Positions 43,353-53,300 of a stretch of DNA of 64,000 nucleotides are shown here, piece after piece. The DNA is from CAVPUA01 sp963828015 (lineage in GTDB: Bacteria > Actinomycetota > Actinomycetes > Mycobacteriales > Jatrophihabitantaceae). The DNA lies in the NCBI GenBank assembly GCA_963828015.1, contig CAWHCD010000004.1:1265188-1329187 (forward strand). Direction: 5' to 3'. Numbering within the stretch: the first letter of the stretch is position 1; every line of letters begins with the position of its first letter. The notes under the pieces are model-generated. The model saw only the letters and a list, made by a program, of their open reading frames with translations. It did not search any database and was not told where the DNA came from. The position numbers and the translations under genes were made by a program.

Positions 43353-45439
43353 CGGCACCGACATTCTTCATCGGTGTCGATATCGGTGGCACGTTCACCG
43401 ACTGTGCCTCTATCGCATCCGACGGCCACACGGCCACCTCCAAGGTCTTGTCGACGCACGCGACGACGCCCGCCGACGGTGTGCTGGCCGGGTTGTCCGC
43501 GCTGGCCGACGCCAACGGACTGTCGCTTCGATCCATGTTGGGGCGCACGGACCGGCTCAGTCACGGTTCGACGATCGGAACCAACCTGGTCGTCGAGCGC
43601 AACGGTGCGCGGGTGGCGCTGGTGGCGACCCAGGGCCACGGCGATGCGTTGCTGATCATGCGCGGCGCCGGCCGGGTCGCGGGGCTGTCGGCCGATCGGC
43701 TCTTCGATGCCCGACATGAACGGATGCCGGAGCCGTTGGTGCCGCGCGAGCGCATCGTCGAGATCCCCGAGCGGGTGGCCGCGGACGGCCGCGTGCTGGC
43801 TCCGCTGGACGAGGCGGCGACGCGAGCGATCTTGACGGGTGTCCTGGCTCAGGGCGTCGACGCCGTGGCCGTGGCCTTGCTGTGGTCGGTGGCCAATCCG
43901 GCCCACGAACGGCGGGTGCGCGAACTCGTGCACGAACTCTCGCCCGGAACGTTCGTCAGCCTCTCGCATGAGGTGTCGCCGCGGCGGGGGGAGTTCGAAC
44001 GCACGGTGGCCGCCGTGATCAACAGCTATGTCGGGCCGGCGTCCAGCCGCTACCTGGGCGACCTGTCCGACCGGCTGGTCGCCAACGGCCTGCAGTCACC
44101 GCTGTACGTGGTGCAGTCCGGCGGCGGCGTGGTGCCGGTCGAGGCGGCCCGTCAGCGTCCGCTACTCACGATCGGATCCGGCCCGGCCGGTGGGCTGGCC
44201 GGCACGGTGGCCGTGGCGCAGGCGGCCGGGCACCACAATGTGATCGCCACCGACATGGGGGGCACCTCCTTCGAGGTCGGCCTGATCGTCAACGGGCGCC
44301 CGACCCTGACCAGTCATCAGATCATCGACAAGTACACCTTCCACGCGACCCATCTCGATCTGCGCTCCATCGCTTGCGGTGGCGGGTCGATTGCCCAGAT
44401 CGACGAGCAGAGCGGCGGGCTGCGAGTTGGTCCGGCCTCGGCCGGATCCGATCCGGGGCCGGCCTGCTACGGACGGGGCATCGACGCCACGGTCACTGAC
44501 GCCGACGTCGTGCTCGGCCTGCTCGATCCCGATCGGTTCCTCGGCGGCGGGATGCCGCTGGACGCGGTTGCCGCCCGCAAGGCGGTCGGGGCCGTCGCCG
44601 AGCAACTCGGCCTGACGGTGGAGGCCACCGCCGCCGGCATCGTGACTGTGAATGCGCACGCCGCGGCCACGCTGATCAGGCAGCGCACCATCGAACAGGG
44701 CCTGGACCCGCGCGATTTCGTCGTCTACGCCTTCGGCGGTGCCGGTCCGGTGCATGCGTTCGCGTTCGCGGCCGAGTTGAGGGTCGACCGAGTGATCATC
44801 CCGCTCGGCAACGGCGCCTCGACGCTGTCGGCCTACGGGGCGGCGGTCGGCGACCTCACTCAGTCCTTCCAGGCCCCGCTCGCGCTGACGTCGCCCTACG
44901 ACCCGGCGGTGCTGCGGGCGGCCGTGACCGAACTCGAGGAGCGGGCGGTCGCGGCGATGTCCGACGGGGCCGGTGAGCTCGTGATCGAGCGAAGGGTGAG
45001 CATGCGCTACGTCGGCCAGGAACTGCAGGAGCTGACGGTTCCCCTGCCCGACGGCCCGATCGACGACGCCCTGTGCGCGGAGCTCGTGCGCCTCTACAAC
45101 GCCGAGTACGGGCGGCTGTACAGCCAGGCGGCGGTCGCCCTGTTCCAGTCCGTGGAGATTTTCGAGCTGCGCGTGACGGCCCGGGCGCCGGCGCGGGCGG
45201 CGGCTCCGGTCGCACCTGAAGCCACTGCCGAACCGGCCCGCTCGGCCGAGCGCACGGTGTACTGGCCCGGCCGTGGACCCTTGCCCACCTCCGTGGTCGG
45301 GAGTCCGCGCCCGGGGGAGCGGGTCGAGGGCCCGGCCCTCGTGCAGCTGGCGCACACATCGGTCAGCGTGGCGCCGGGTCAGTCGCTGCATGCGGGGGAA
45401 GGCGGCACTCTCGTGCTCGAACTTGGCCCGCGCGCTTGA
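43349..45439 (+). CDS. Hydantoinase A/5-oxoprolinase alpha-like subunit (HyuA)
   Basis: Starts at GTG 43349, overlapping the HyuB stop; 696 residues. IGVDIGGTFTDCASI at the N-terminus and the ATDMGGTSFEVGL and GGGSIAQIDE segments are the ASKHA nucleotide-binding pieces of HyuA; HyuA_N is followed by the hydantoinase_A domain. It provides ATP-dependent activation for the HyuA/HyuB complex. The C-terminus lacks the acetone-carboxylase gamma subunit nearby, so substrate is open. Confidence 0.9.
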   Translation: MTAPTFFIGVDIGGTFTDCASIASDGHTATSKVLSTHATTPADGVLAGLSALADANGLSLRSMLGRTDRLSHGSTIGTNLVVERNGARVALVATQGHGDALLIMRGAGRVAGLSADRLFDARHERMPEPLVPRERIVEIPERVAADGRVLAPLDEAATRAILTGVLAQGVDAVAVALLWSVANPAHERRVRELVHELSPGTFVSLSHEVSPRRGEFERTVAAVINSYVGPASSRYLGDLSDRLVANGLQSPLYVVQSGGGVVPVEAARQRPLLTIGSGPAGGLAGTVAVAQAAGHHNVIATDMGGTSFEVGLIVNGRPTLTSHQIIDKYTFHATHLDLRSIACGGGSIAQIDEQSGGLRVGPASAGSDPGPACYGRGIDATVTDADVVLGLLDPDRFLGGGMPLDAVAARKAVGAVAEQLGLTVEATAAGIVTVNAHAAATLIRQRTIEQGLDPRDFVVYAFGGAGPVHAFAFAAELRVDRVIIPLGNGASTLSAYGAAVGDLTQSFQAPLALTSPYDPAVLRAAVTELEERAVAAMSDGAGELVIERRVSMRYVGQELQELTVPLPDGPIDDALCAELVRLYNAEYGRLYSQAAVALFQSVEIFELRVTARAPARAAAPVAPEATAEPARSAERTVYWPGRGPLPTSVVGSPRPGERVEGPALVQLAHTSVSVAPGQSLHAGEGGTLVLELGPRA

Positions 45440-45488
45440 TCAACTGCCAGCGATGTCCCCTGGAAGGGCCGATTTCGGCAGTTGATCA
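45437..45488. terminator. Inverted repeat after hyuA, likely bidirectional terminator
   Basis: TGATCAACTGCC (45437-45448, containing the hyuA stop) pairs perfectly with GGCAGTTGATCA (45477-45488), with a 28-nt loop. The right arm overlaps the end of the convergent HNH gene. Confidence 0.5.
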
Positions 45489-46109
45489 TGCATCGCTCAG
45501 GTGGCGCCACCGGCGCTTGGCCCGGATGGCCTTGATGGTGTAGCGGCTGACTCCGAAGGCCCGCGCCAGCTCGACGGTCGGCAGCGTGCTGGAGAGGATG
45601 TAGCGGGCCTGATGCTCGGACAGCTTGGCGTTCCAGTGATCCTCCCCGTGCGGGAATACACCCTCATCAGCCTGCTGGGCGAAGCGCGTTGTCGTGTCGA
45701 CGGTGCGCAGATGACTGGGCCGGACGCAATCACGGTATCGACAGTCCTCGGTGTGGACGATGTCATGGCCTGGGGGAATCTCGCCATTCTCGTGCTGCCA
45801 GATGACCCGGTTGGCCAGTACCCGGTGGCCGTCGACGAACGTCACCGGGTAGCCATCGCTGCTGTGCGTACCGCTCCGGCGCAGACAGGCGCCCGTCGCG
45901 CTGGCGTGCTGGGCCAGCCACTGCTCGAACGGGACGGGGGCCGACCGTGGGATCCCGAGTCGGCGCAACCAGCGATATACCGTCATGTCGGAGACCCCGA
46001 ACTGGGCCGCCAAGCTGGGCACGGTGAATCCGACCGCGAACTGCAGCGTCCACCATTGCCGATCGTCAGGCAGCTCGACCCGACGGCGGCTGGTCTGCGA
46101 CTTCGTCAC
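45486..46109 (-). CDS. HNH endonuclease flanked by helix-turn-helix segments
   Basis: 207 residues from GTG 46109. An N-terminal HTH (VPSLAAQFGVSDMTVYRWLRRLG), a central HNH-like core (HRVLANRVIWQHENGEIPPGHDIVH, then CRYRDCVRPSHL), and a C-terminal HTH (TVELARAFGVSRYTIKAIR...W) form the layout of phage or homing-type HNH nucleases with intron-nuclease repeats. The NPxHL step reads RPSHL. It stands alone between catabolic genes and the giant surface gene, so it may be a mobile nuclease. Confidence 0.8.
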   Translation of the reverse strand: MTKSQTSRRRVELPDDRQWWTLQFAVGFTVPSLAAQFGVSDMTVYRWLRRLGIPRSAPVPFEQWLAQHASATGACLRRSGTHSSDGYPVTFVDGHRVLANRVIWQHENGEIPPGHDIVHTEDCRYRDCVRPSHLRTVDTTTRFAQQADEGVFPHGEDHWNAKLSEHQARYILSSTLPTVELARAFGVSRYTIKAIRAKRRWRHLSDA

Positions 46110-46179
46110 CGCATGCCCATTCAGGTTCGGCGCGGTCCCGGTGCCCTCCGCGTGCGCCGAGTTGATTTTACTCAGCGCA

Positions 46180-46195
46180 GTTGTACGACTACAAC
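46180..46195. promoter_or_regulatory. Short inverted repeat upstream of the HNH gene
   Basis: GTTGTA-CGAC-TACAAC, 71 nt before the HNH start, in a locally AT-richer 135-nt gap. Possible operator. Confidence 0.35.
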
Positions 46196-46244
46196 GCGTA
46201 TAAAGGCGCGATACCGCCCATGGCCGTCAAACTACCGCCGGCGA

Positions 46245-47864
46245 CTAGCCTCGCCGCCGCCGTCGGCCGGCGTGCATGACCATCAACCCGATGACGACAA
46301 GGGCGAGTGCGCTCTCCAGCAGCCCGAGCAGATCGGTGCCGGTACTGGCCAGCTGACCGGCCTCGCTGCTGGGCGGGACCGTAACCGGTGCTGTGTCGGA
46401 GGCGGCCACCTTAAGACCACCGGGGTTGGTGGCCGTGGCGGTGTTCGCGACGAGTGGGACCGCCTCTGGTCCAACGGCAACGGTCAGGGTGACCAGCGTG
46501 GACTCGCCAACGGCGAGGGGACCGATTCGCGTGCAGGTGAGGACGTTATTGGGTCCGGCGCAGACCCAGCCGGCCCCGCTGGCCGCGACGTAGGTCAGGC
46601 CGATCGGAAGGGCGTCGACGAGGGTTACCGGGCCCGGCGTGGGCGTCGGGCCGGCATTGGCCACCGTCAGCTGGTAGCTGGCGTTCTGGCCGACCACGAG
46701 GTCAGTCGTGTGTTGCTTGGTCAAGGTCAGCTGGGCGTCGGGATCGACGGTGAGGATGTCGGAGGCGCTGGCGTGACCGGGAACGTCGGGGTCGGCGGAG
46801 GACACAGTCGCCACGTTCGTGACCGCGGGATAGGCGGCCGCACCGACCGTGGTCACGAGCGTGATTGGGGGAGCGGAATCGCCTGCGGGCAGTCGGCCGG
46901 ACAGCAGGCAGAGCACGCTCGAGCCGGCGGCGGCGCACGTCCAGTCGGTACCGGTCGCCGACACATAGGTGAGTCCGGTCGGTAAGGGGTCGGACACGGT
47001 GACCAGGTCGGCGTCGGAGGGACCGGCATTGCTGATGGCCAGCTGGAACGAGACGTCCTGTCCGACGACGCCGTTACCGGTGTGGGTCTTGGTGATGCCG
47101 AGCTGAGCGACACGTTGGACCGAGACCGTGCCTTGGGCGGTCGGGTGTTGCCCGGGAGTGGGCGAACTCAGTGTCGCGTTGTTGACCTGCGCTCCGGCCG
47201 GCGCGCTGGCCGAGACCTGGACGAGGAGCCGCAGCGCCGGCGCGGCGGCGCCGGCGGCCAGTGACTGGTTCAGGGTGCAGGTGACCGTCTGCTGATCGGT
47301 GGGTGCGGCCGGCGGGGCGGTGGCTGTGCAGCTCCAGGGTGGCGTCACAGCGACGAACGTCTCGAAGGCGGGCAGCGTATCGACGATCGTCAGCGCGGCG
47401 ACGGCATCGCTCGGCCCGGCATTGCCGGCTTGGAGGGTCCACAGGAACGAGGTGCCGGCATCGGGGGTCGGGTTGCTCGCCGTCTTGACCAGCGTGAGGT
47501 CGGCCCGGGCCGTCACGGGCACGGGCACGGGCGGCGGGTCGGTGACCGTACCGGGCGATTCCATCGTGACCGCGGCGGTGTTGATGAGCGTCGTCGTGCC
47601 GCTCGGGGGCACGATGGGAATGGCCGGATCGACGACGGCCACCACGGTGATCGGGGCGACTGCGGATCCGGGCGGCACCGCGGGCACGGTCGGCCGGGTG
47701 CAGACGACGTCCGGCCCGCTGGCTTGGCAGGCCCATCCAGCGCCGGTGGCCGAGACATAGCTCAGATACGTCGGCAGGGTGTCGACGACGACGACATCGG
47801 TCGCGTCGCTGGGCCCGGTGTTGCTGGCCTGCAGAGTGAAGCTGACCTGGGCGCCGGCCAGCAC
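46245..47864 (-). CDS. C-terminal part of the DUF11-repeat surface protein with LASTG anchor
   Basis: Open frame from about 47905 to 46245, with four well-conserved repeats of about 120 residues (SFTLQASNTGPSDATDVV, LWTLQAGNAGPSDAV, SFQLAISNAGPSDAD, SYQLTVANAGPTPTP). It ends SSEAGQLASTGTDLLGLL, a hydrophobic helix and a basic tail: a sortase sorting signal of the LAxTG type used by class E sortases of high-GC Gram-positives. No sortase gene is in the window. Confidence 0.85.
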   Translation of the reverse strand: MLAGAQVSFTLQASNTGPSDATDVVVVDTLPTYLSYVSATGAGWACQASGPDVVCTRPTVPAVPPGSAVAPITVVAVVDPAIPIVPPSGTTTLINTAAVTMESPGTVTDPPPVPVPVTARADLTLVKTASNPTPDAGTSFLWTLQAGNAGPSDAVAALTIVDTLPAFETFVAVTPPWSCTATAPPAAPTDQQTVTCTLNQSLAAGAAAPALRLLVQVSASAPAGAQVNNATLSSPTPGQHPTAQGTVSVQRVAQLGITKTHTGNGVVGQDVSFQLAISNAGPSDADLVTVSDPLPTGLTYVSATGTDWTCAAAGSSVLCLLSGRLPAGDSAPPITLVTTVGAAAYPAVTNVATVSSADPDVPGHASASDILTVDPDAQLTLTKQHTTDLVVGQNASYQLTVANAGPTPTPGPVTLVDALPIGLTYVAASGAGWVCAGPNNVLTCTRIGPLAVGESTLVTLTVAVGPEAVPLVANTATATNPGGLKVAASDTAPVTVPPSSEAGQLASTGTDLLGLLESALALVVIGLMVMHAGRRRRRG

Positions 47865-50336
47865 CGGAGTGGGGGTGTTCAGAACCTTGCTCAGGCCTGA
47901 CGTTCGCCTGCACCCCGATTGGGGTGGGGTCGTGAGAGGCGTTGTTGGTCAGGTCGGGGTCGTCGGTGTCGCTGGTGACCTCCGCGCTGTTGACGATGGT
48001 TGATGGGCCTGCGTTCGGATCGACGATGACGTTGAGGGTGACGACCGGCGCGCTGGCGTGTGCCGCCAGGCCGGCCGCCAAGGAGCAGGTGAGCAGGCGG
48101 CCGGTCGAATCGAACGCGCAGGTCCATCCGACCCCGGTCGCCGGGTGGGCCGGGTCGTATTCGAGGCCGACCGGTATCGCGTCCGTCATGGTGATCGGGC
48201 CCGGGTCGTCCGAGGGGCCGTTGTTGGTGACCCCGATCGAGTAGGTGAAGGGGTCGCCGGCGGTGGCGGTTCCCGTGTGGCTCTTCACGATCGCCAGGTC
48301 AGCCTCGGCCGTCGCATCGGTGCGGTCGCCGTCGGTGTTGTTCGACGGATCAGGGTCGGGCGTGGTCGAGGAAACAGTGGCCGAGTTGGCGATCGGGGTC
48401 GTCGATGCCGCCGAGACGAAGACGTTCAGGTCGAGATTGCTGCTCGCCCCGGCCGCCAGGGGTGCGGCGTGCTGGGCAGGTGACGGCCTGGCCGACGGCC
48501 GAGCAGGCCCAGTCGGCGTTTCCGGACGCGCGGAAGCTCAGGTCGGCGGGCAGCGTGTCGGTCACCGTGGCGTTGGCCGCGTCGGAGGTCCCGTTGTTGC
48601 GCACCGCGATGTCGTATTGGGCATTGGTGCCGGCGACGAAGGTCCCGACGTGCCGCTTGCCGATGCTCAGGTCGGCCTGCGGTGTCGGCGCGGTGCGTCA
48701 CCGTCGGCGCTGTCATTGCCCGGGTTGGGATCGGTCGTCGTGGTGGCACTGATCGGCGCGGTGTTGACGACGTTGGTGGTCTGCGAGGCCGGGATGCCGA
48801 CCGTGACGACGAGGTCGGCTGTCACTTCGCCTACCGACAGGCTGGCGGGATGGGTGCAGCTCAGGGTCGCGCCGACGGCCCCTGCGGCAATCGGTTGGCA
48901 GGTCCAGCCCGGACCGGCGGCGGACACGAAGGTGCTGGCCGGCGGGAGGGTGTCGGTGATCGTGAACGGCCCGGCCGACACCGAGGGACCCAGGTTGGTG
49001 ACGGCGACGGAGTAGGTCGCGGACTGCCCCGGGATCAGCTGCGGTGAGGTGAGCGCCTTGGCGATGGCGCAGGTCGGCCGCGGGTGGACGACCGTCGTCG
49101 ATGCGTCGTCGGTGTTGTTGTCCAGGTCCGGGTCGAAGGTGCGCGCACTGACGGTGGCGGAGTTGTCAGTACTCGGTGCCGTCGGCGACATCGGCGGCCA
49201 CGGTGTAGCTGATCGTGATCGGCGGGAAGCTGGCCCCTCGGCGAGCGTCTCGGTCGGGTCGACCCGCGAACAGCTGATGGGCGCGGCGGCCGAACAGGTC
49301 CACCCGCTGCCGGATGCGCTAACGCTGCCGACCCCGACTGGCAGCGGGGTGTTGAAACCGTCGGTCACGGTGAATGGGCCGGCCGCGGGATCGGGGCCGT
49401 TGTTGGTGCACGGTGAGCGTCCAGCTGCCGGTGCCGCCGGCCGTTGGGGGGGTGCCGACGATCTTGGTCAGGGCGAGGTCGGCCGATGCGATGTGTGCCG
49501 ATGCCGTGGCCTGCGGACCGGCGTAGGGACCGGCTTGGTTACCGGTCGCGCCGGTGCGCGTCCTGGGCGGTCGCGGTCGCAGTATTGGTCTGGTCGACCG
49601 TCAGCCCGACCCCCGGGCTGTCGGGGACGGCGTCACCTGGGGTGGCGGTGTAGGTGATCGTCAGGGAAGCACCCGGGGCGAGGTCGGCCAGGGCGGTCCA
49701 CGTCAGGTCCTGGCTGGCGACCCGGCTGATGCCGGGCTCGACCGGCATCGCCGGGCCACCGGCGATCGATACCCGGGCGCTGCCGTCGTCGTAGGTCCAG
49801 TTGGGCGGCAGGACGTCGGTCGTTCCGACGTCGACGGCGGTCCCTTGCCCGCTGTTGGTAACGGTGATCTGCCATTGGAACGGTTCGCCGATGAACGCTC
49901 GTGTGCCGCCGGGTGTCGACTTGACCGTCTGTACTGAGGGGAACACCGGCGTGATCGGCGCGGTCGCGGGCGGCGTCGACCGGATAGTGGCGTCCGCCCG
50001 CGGGCAGCGAGTCATAGCCGGTGACCGTGGCGCTGTTGATCTGGGGCGCCGCGCTCAGACCACCCGATGGGGCGAGCGCGGCGTCGTAGCCAAGGGTCAC
50101 GCTGGTGCTCAGGTCGACCGGTCCGGGGATCGTCCAGTTCATGGTCCCGCCGGCGCCGGTGGCGACAGCGGCGCCGGTCAGGGTGCCGCCGTCGGAGATC
50201 GACGTGGGGTCGACCACGACGCCGGCGGGCACGACGTCGCGGACGGTCACGTTGTAGGCCGGGCTCACGTTAGGGCCGGTGGCGTTCGTGGCGCACGACC
50301 GAGTAGTGCACGGACTGGCCGGGCTCGACCGTGGAG

Positions 50337-53300
50337 TCACTGACCGTCTTGGTGATCGACATGTGCGGCTCGATGACGGTCACCGGGGCGACGGCGGTGA
50401 CCGACGTGCGGTCGAACGGGCCGGCGGCCGACGTCGGTGGCGTGCGGGCGGCGTTGTCCCAGGCGACGTGGGCCGAGTTGTTGATCGTGGCCCCGGCCTG
50501 TGCCGCCGCGACGTTCGGCGACACGGGCGGTGTAGACGATGGTGACCTCGCGCAGAAGGGGTTCGCCGATCGCGTCGCCGACCAGGAAGCCGACGGTGGT
50601 CGAGCCGCCACTGGTTGAGGGAGTCAGGGGGGTGGCGGCGCTCAGGTCGCAGTCGGCACCATCGCTACGCAGGCAGGTGACCGACTGCAGCTGCAGTGAG
50701 GTGGGGTCGATCGTCGCCGGCAGCGTGTCGACAACCGTGGCGTTGAAGAAGCTGACGTTGGGAGCGACGACCGCAGTGACGGTGTAGGTCACGGTCTGGC
50801 CGATGGTTGCCGTCGACGGGGTCACGCTCTTGATCACGTTGGCGCCGATGACGGTGATCGTGCGGGAGGTCCGGGCGGTGTACTCGCGGCCGTCGGCGCT
50901 GCCGGGGTCGGCTGGCCCACTCCGGACTCCGGCCAGGGAATTCCCCGTTATGTTCGCGTTGTTGGTGAACGTCTGGCGGCCGGTAGCCGCCGGGGTGACA
51001 GTGGCCGTGTACGTCAGCTTCGGGGCCGCGCCGGGGGCGATGTCCCCGACGTTCCACTCGAGCTGCGTGGTTCCGCTGGCGCAGACGGTGCCGTCACCAG
51101 GCGTCGGCGCGACTGTGCTGCCTTGTCCTGGCGTCCCGTAGGCCGCGAACGTAAGGCCGGCCGGAAGGCAGTCAGCCACCCACCCGGCGTGCAGCACCGA
51201 GGCGGCGGCGGCATTGGACGCGGTCAGCGTGTAGGTGACGGTTTGGCCACCGACCACATTGGCCGGGGTCGCGGACTTGGCCAACGACGGCTGGGGCTCC
51301 ACGATCACCACCGCCGCGCTGCCGCTGCGATCCACTGGTGCGGTGCCGCCGGGTGGCGCCTGGCTTCGGAAGGTGGCCGTGTTCGTGCGAGTTACTCCAG
51401 CCACGTTGGTGCCGTCCGTGTTCACCTGGGCGAGGATCGTGACGGCAAAGCGCAGCGCGGTTGCGCTGGTGTTGTCGAGTACCGGGGGCAGCGTGAGGAT
51501 AAGTCTCGCGGCGTCGAAGTTGGAGCCTGGTGGCAGCGCGCCCGTGGGTGGGGTGACTCCGGCGTCGGCGGAGAACCCGGGGCTCGCGGAGATCAAGGTC
51601 AGGCCGGTCGGCAACGGGTCGGTGAGGGCACCGCCGTACACGGTGGTGTGCGCTGGGATGTCGGCGTAGACCGTGTAAGTGACCTGCTCGCCGATCGTCG
51701 CCTGGGTCGAGGCGAGGCCCGGTGGCGTCTCCTGACCGGCGTTGCCGGCCTCCTTGATCGCCGAGGCGACGGTCTTGGCCACGGTTACGGCGGGCAGGAA
51801 GACGTCGGAGTTGTCGCTGGCCGGCGGCGCATCCTGGTCAGCCACCGGCACGCTGGTGTCGACGTTGTTCTGCGGGAAGTAGACGGTGTCGATTCCCGGA
51901 ACGTTGTTGTCGGCGTTGAAGGATCGCACCGACGCGGTGTCGACCAGATCCTCATCCACGCCCTGCCCGGTCGGGATGGTGACGGCGTAGGTGTGGGTGG
52001 TCGACGCTCCGGGCGCGATCACATCGGTGGCGGCGGCGTTCCAGACGATGGCGCTGCGGGTGGCGGCGTTTGCGAAGCTCGGCTGTCCCGGGTCGCCTGG
52101 GTTGCTGCAGACCCCGCCATCGCTGATGTCGCTGACGTCCGCGCAGTCGATGCCCGGCGCCAGCACGTCCCACACTCGGACGGTGTGCACGGAGGTACTC
52201 GAGGTCGCGCCATTGGTGACGTCAACCCGGAACACGACGCGGTCACCCTCGCGCACTTGCACATGGTCGGTATTCGGCGGATTTCCCGCCGCGGGAAGGC
52301 CGTTGACGCTGGAGACGCCCTTGGTGATGGATACCGGCGGCGCTGGATCGATCAGGAAGGCAGCAGACGCGCGCAGGGAGCGTGCCTGGCCCGCCGTGTT
52401 CTCCGCGCGCAGTTTCGCCAGGTTGAGCGCCTGACTGGGTGCGGCGGTCGGCGAGGGCGCGGTGACGAGAACGCTGAAGCGAGCCTGGAATACCGCGCCC
52501 GGCGGTACTTTGTTTGCACCGTCTGACCCCAGGGCGCCCAGCTTCCACAGCAGCAGTCCGTCGGCTGCTTGGCTCGAGTCGAAGTTGACGTCCGCGGCCG
52601 GGAGGGTGTTGGCCGGGCCCAGCACGAACGAGGCGGATTCGAAATCCGTACCGATCGGGAGTAGGTCGCTGAGGACCGGGTTTCGGGTTTCGTTCAGGGT
52701 GGCGAACGTCGCGGTCAGCTCGAAGCAGATCCGATCGCCCTTGAGGAAGGTGGCTTGATCGGGAGTAAGGGAGCCCGGCCCGGCGTAGGTGTCGTTGGCG
52801 CAGTCTTGATTGGCCTGCCGTGGCTGGATCAGCTTCGTCAGCCCACCGCCGATGCTCGACTGAGTGACGCTGCTGGAGTCGGTGACCGTCGCCGCTCCGG
52901 CCTCGCCGGTGCCCAGGCGGGGGGTCGAGGTTGCGTCCAGCTCCGCGGAGTTCGTGAACGAGTCCCCCGTCGCCGTGGGAACACCGGCGAGCGACCCGCC
53001 GGTGAACGTCGTCCGCATGCGGGCTTGATAGGTGATCGTCGCCGTCCCGTTGCGCGGAATGGCTATCGGATCGAACACCACGGTGAACGTGCCGTCCGGG
53101 TTCTGGGTGACCGATTGGTAGGGCACGGACGGGGCGACGGCGCCCGGCGCGCAGTCCGGCGGTGCACCGCTGGCGTAGTTCGTCGTCGTATCGAGCGGGC
53201 ACACGCCATTCGGAATGGTGTCGGTGACGACGATATTGCTGTTGTCCACGTACTCGCTCGAGGCCAGTTGCAGCGTGTAGGTGGCCAACCCGCCGCCGGA

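Noticed and set aside
40980..43364. 794-codon antisense open frame over hyuB
   Set aside because: High-GC shadow: Arg/Gly/Asp/Gln-rich translation, no domain, while the plus-strand frame has clear HyuB motifs.
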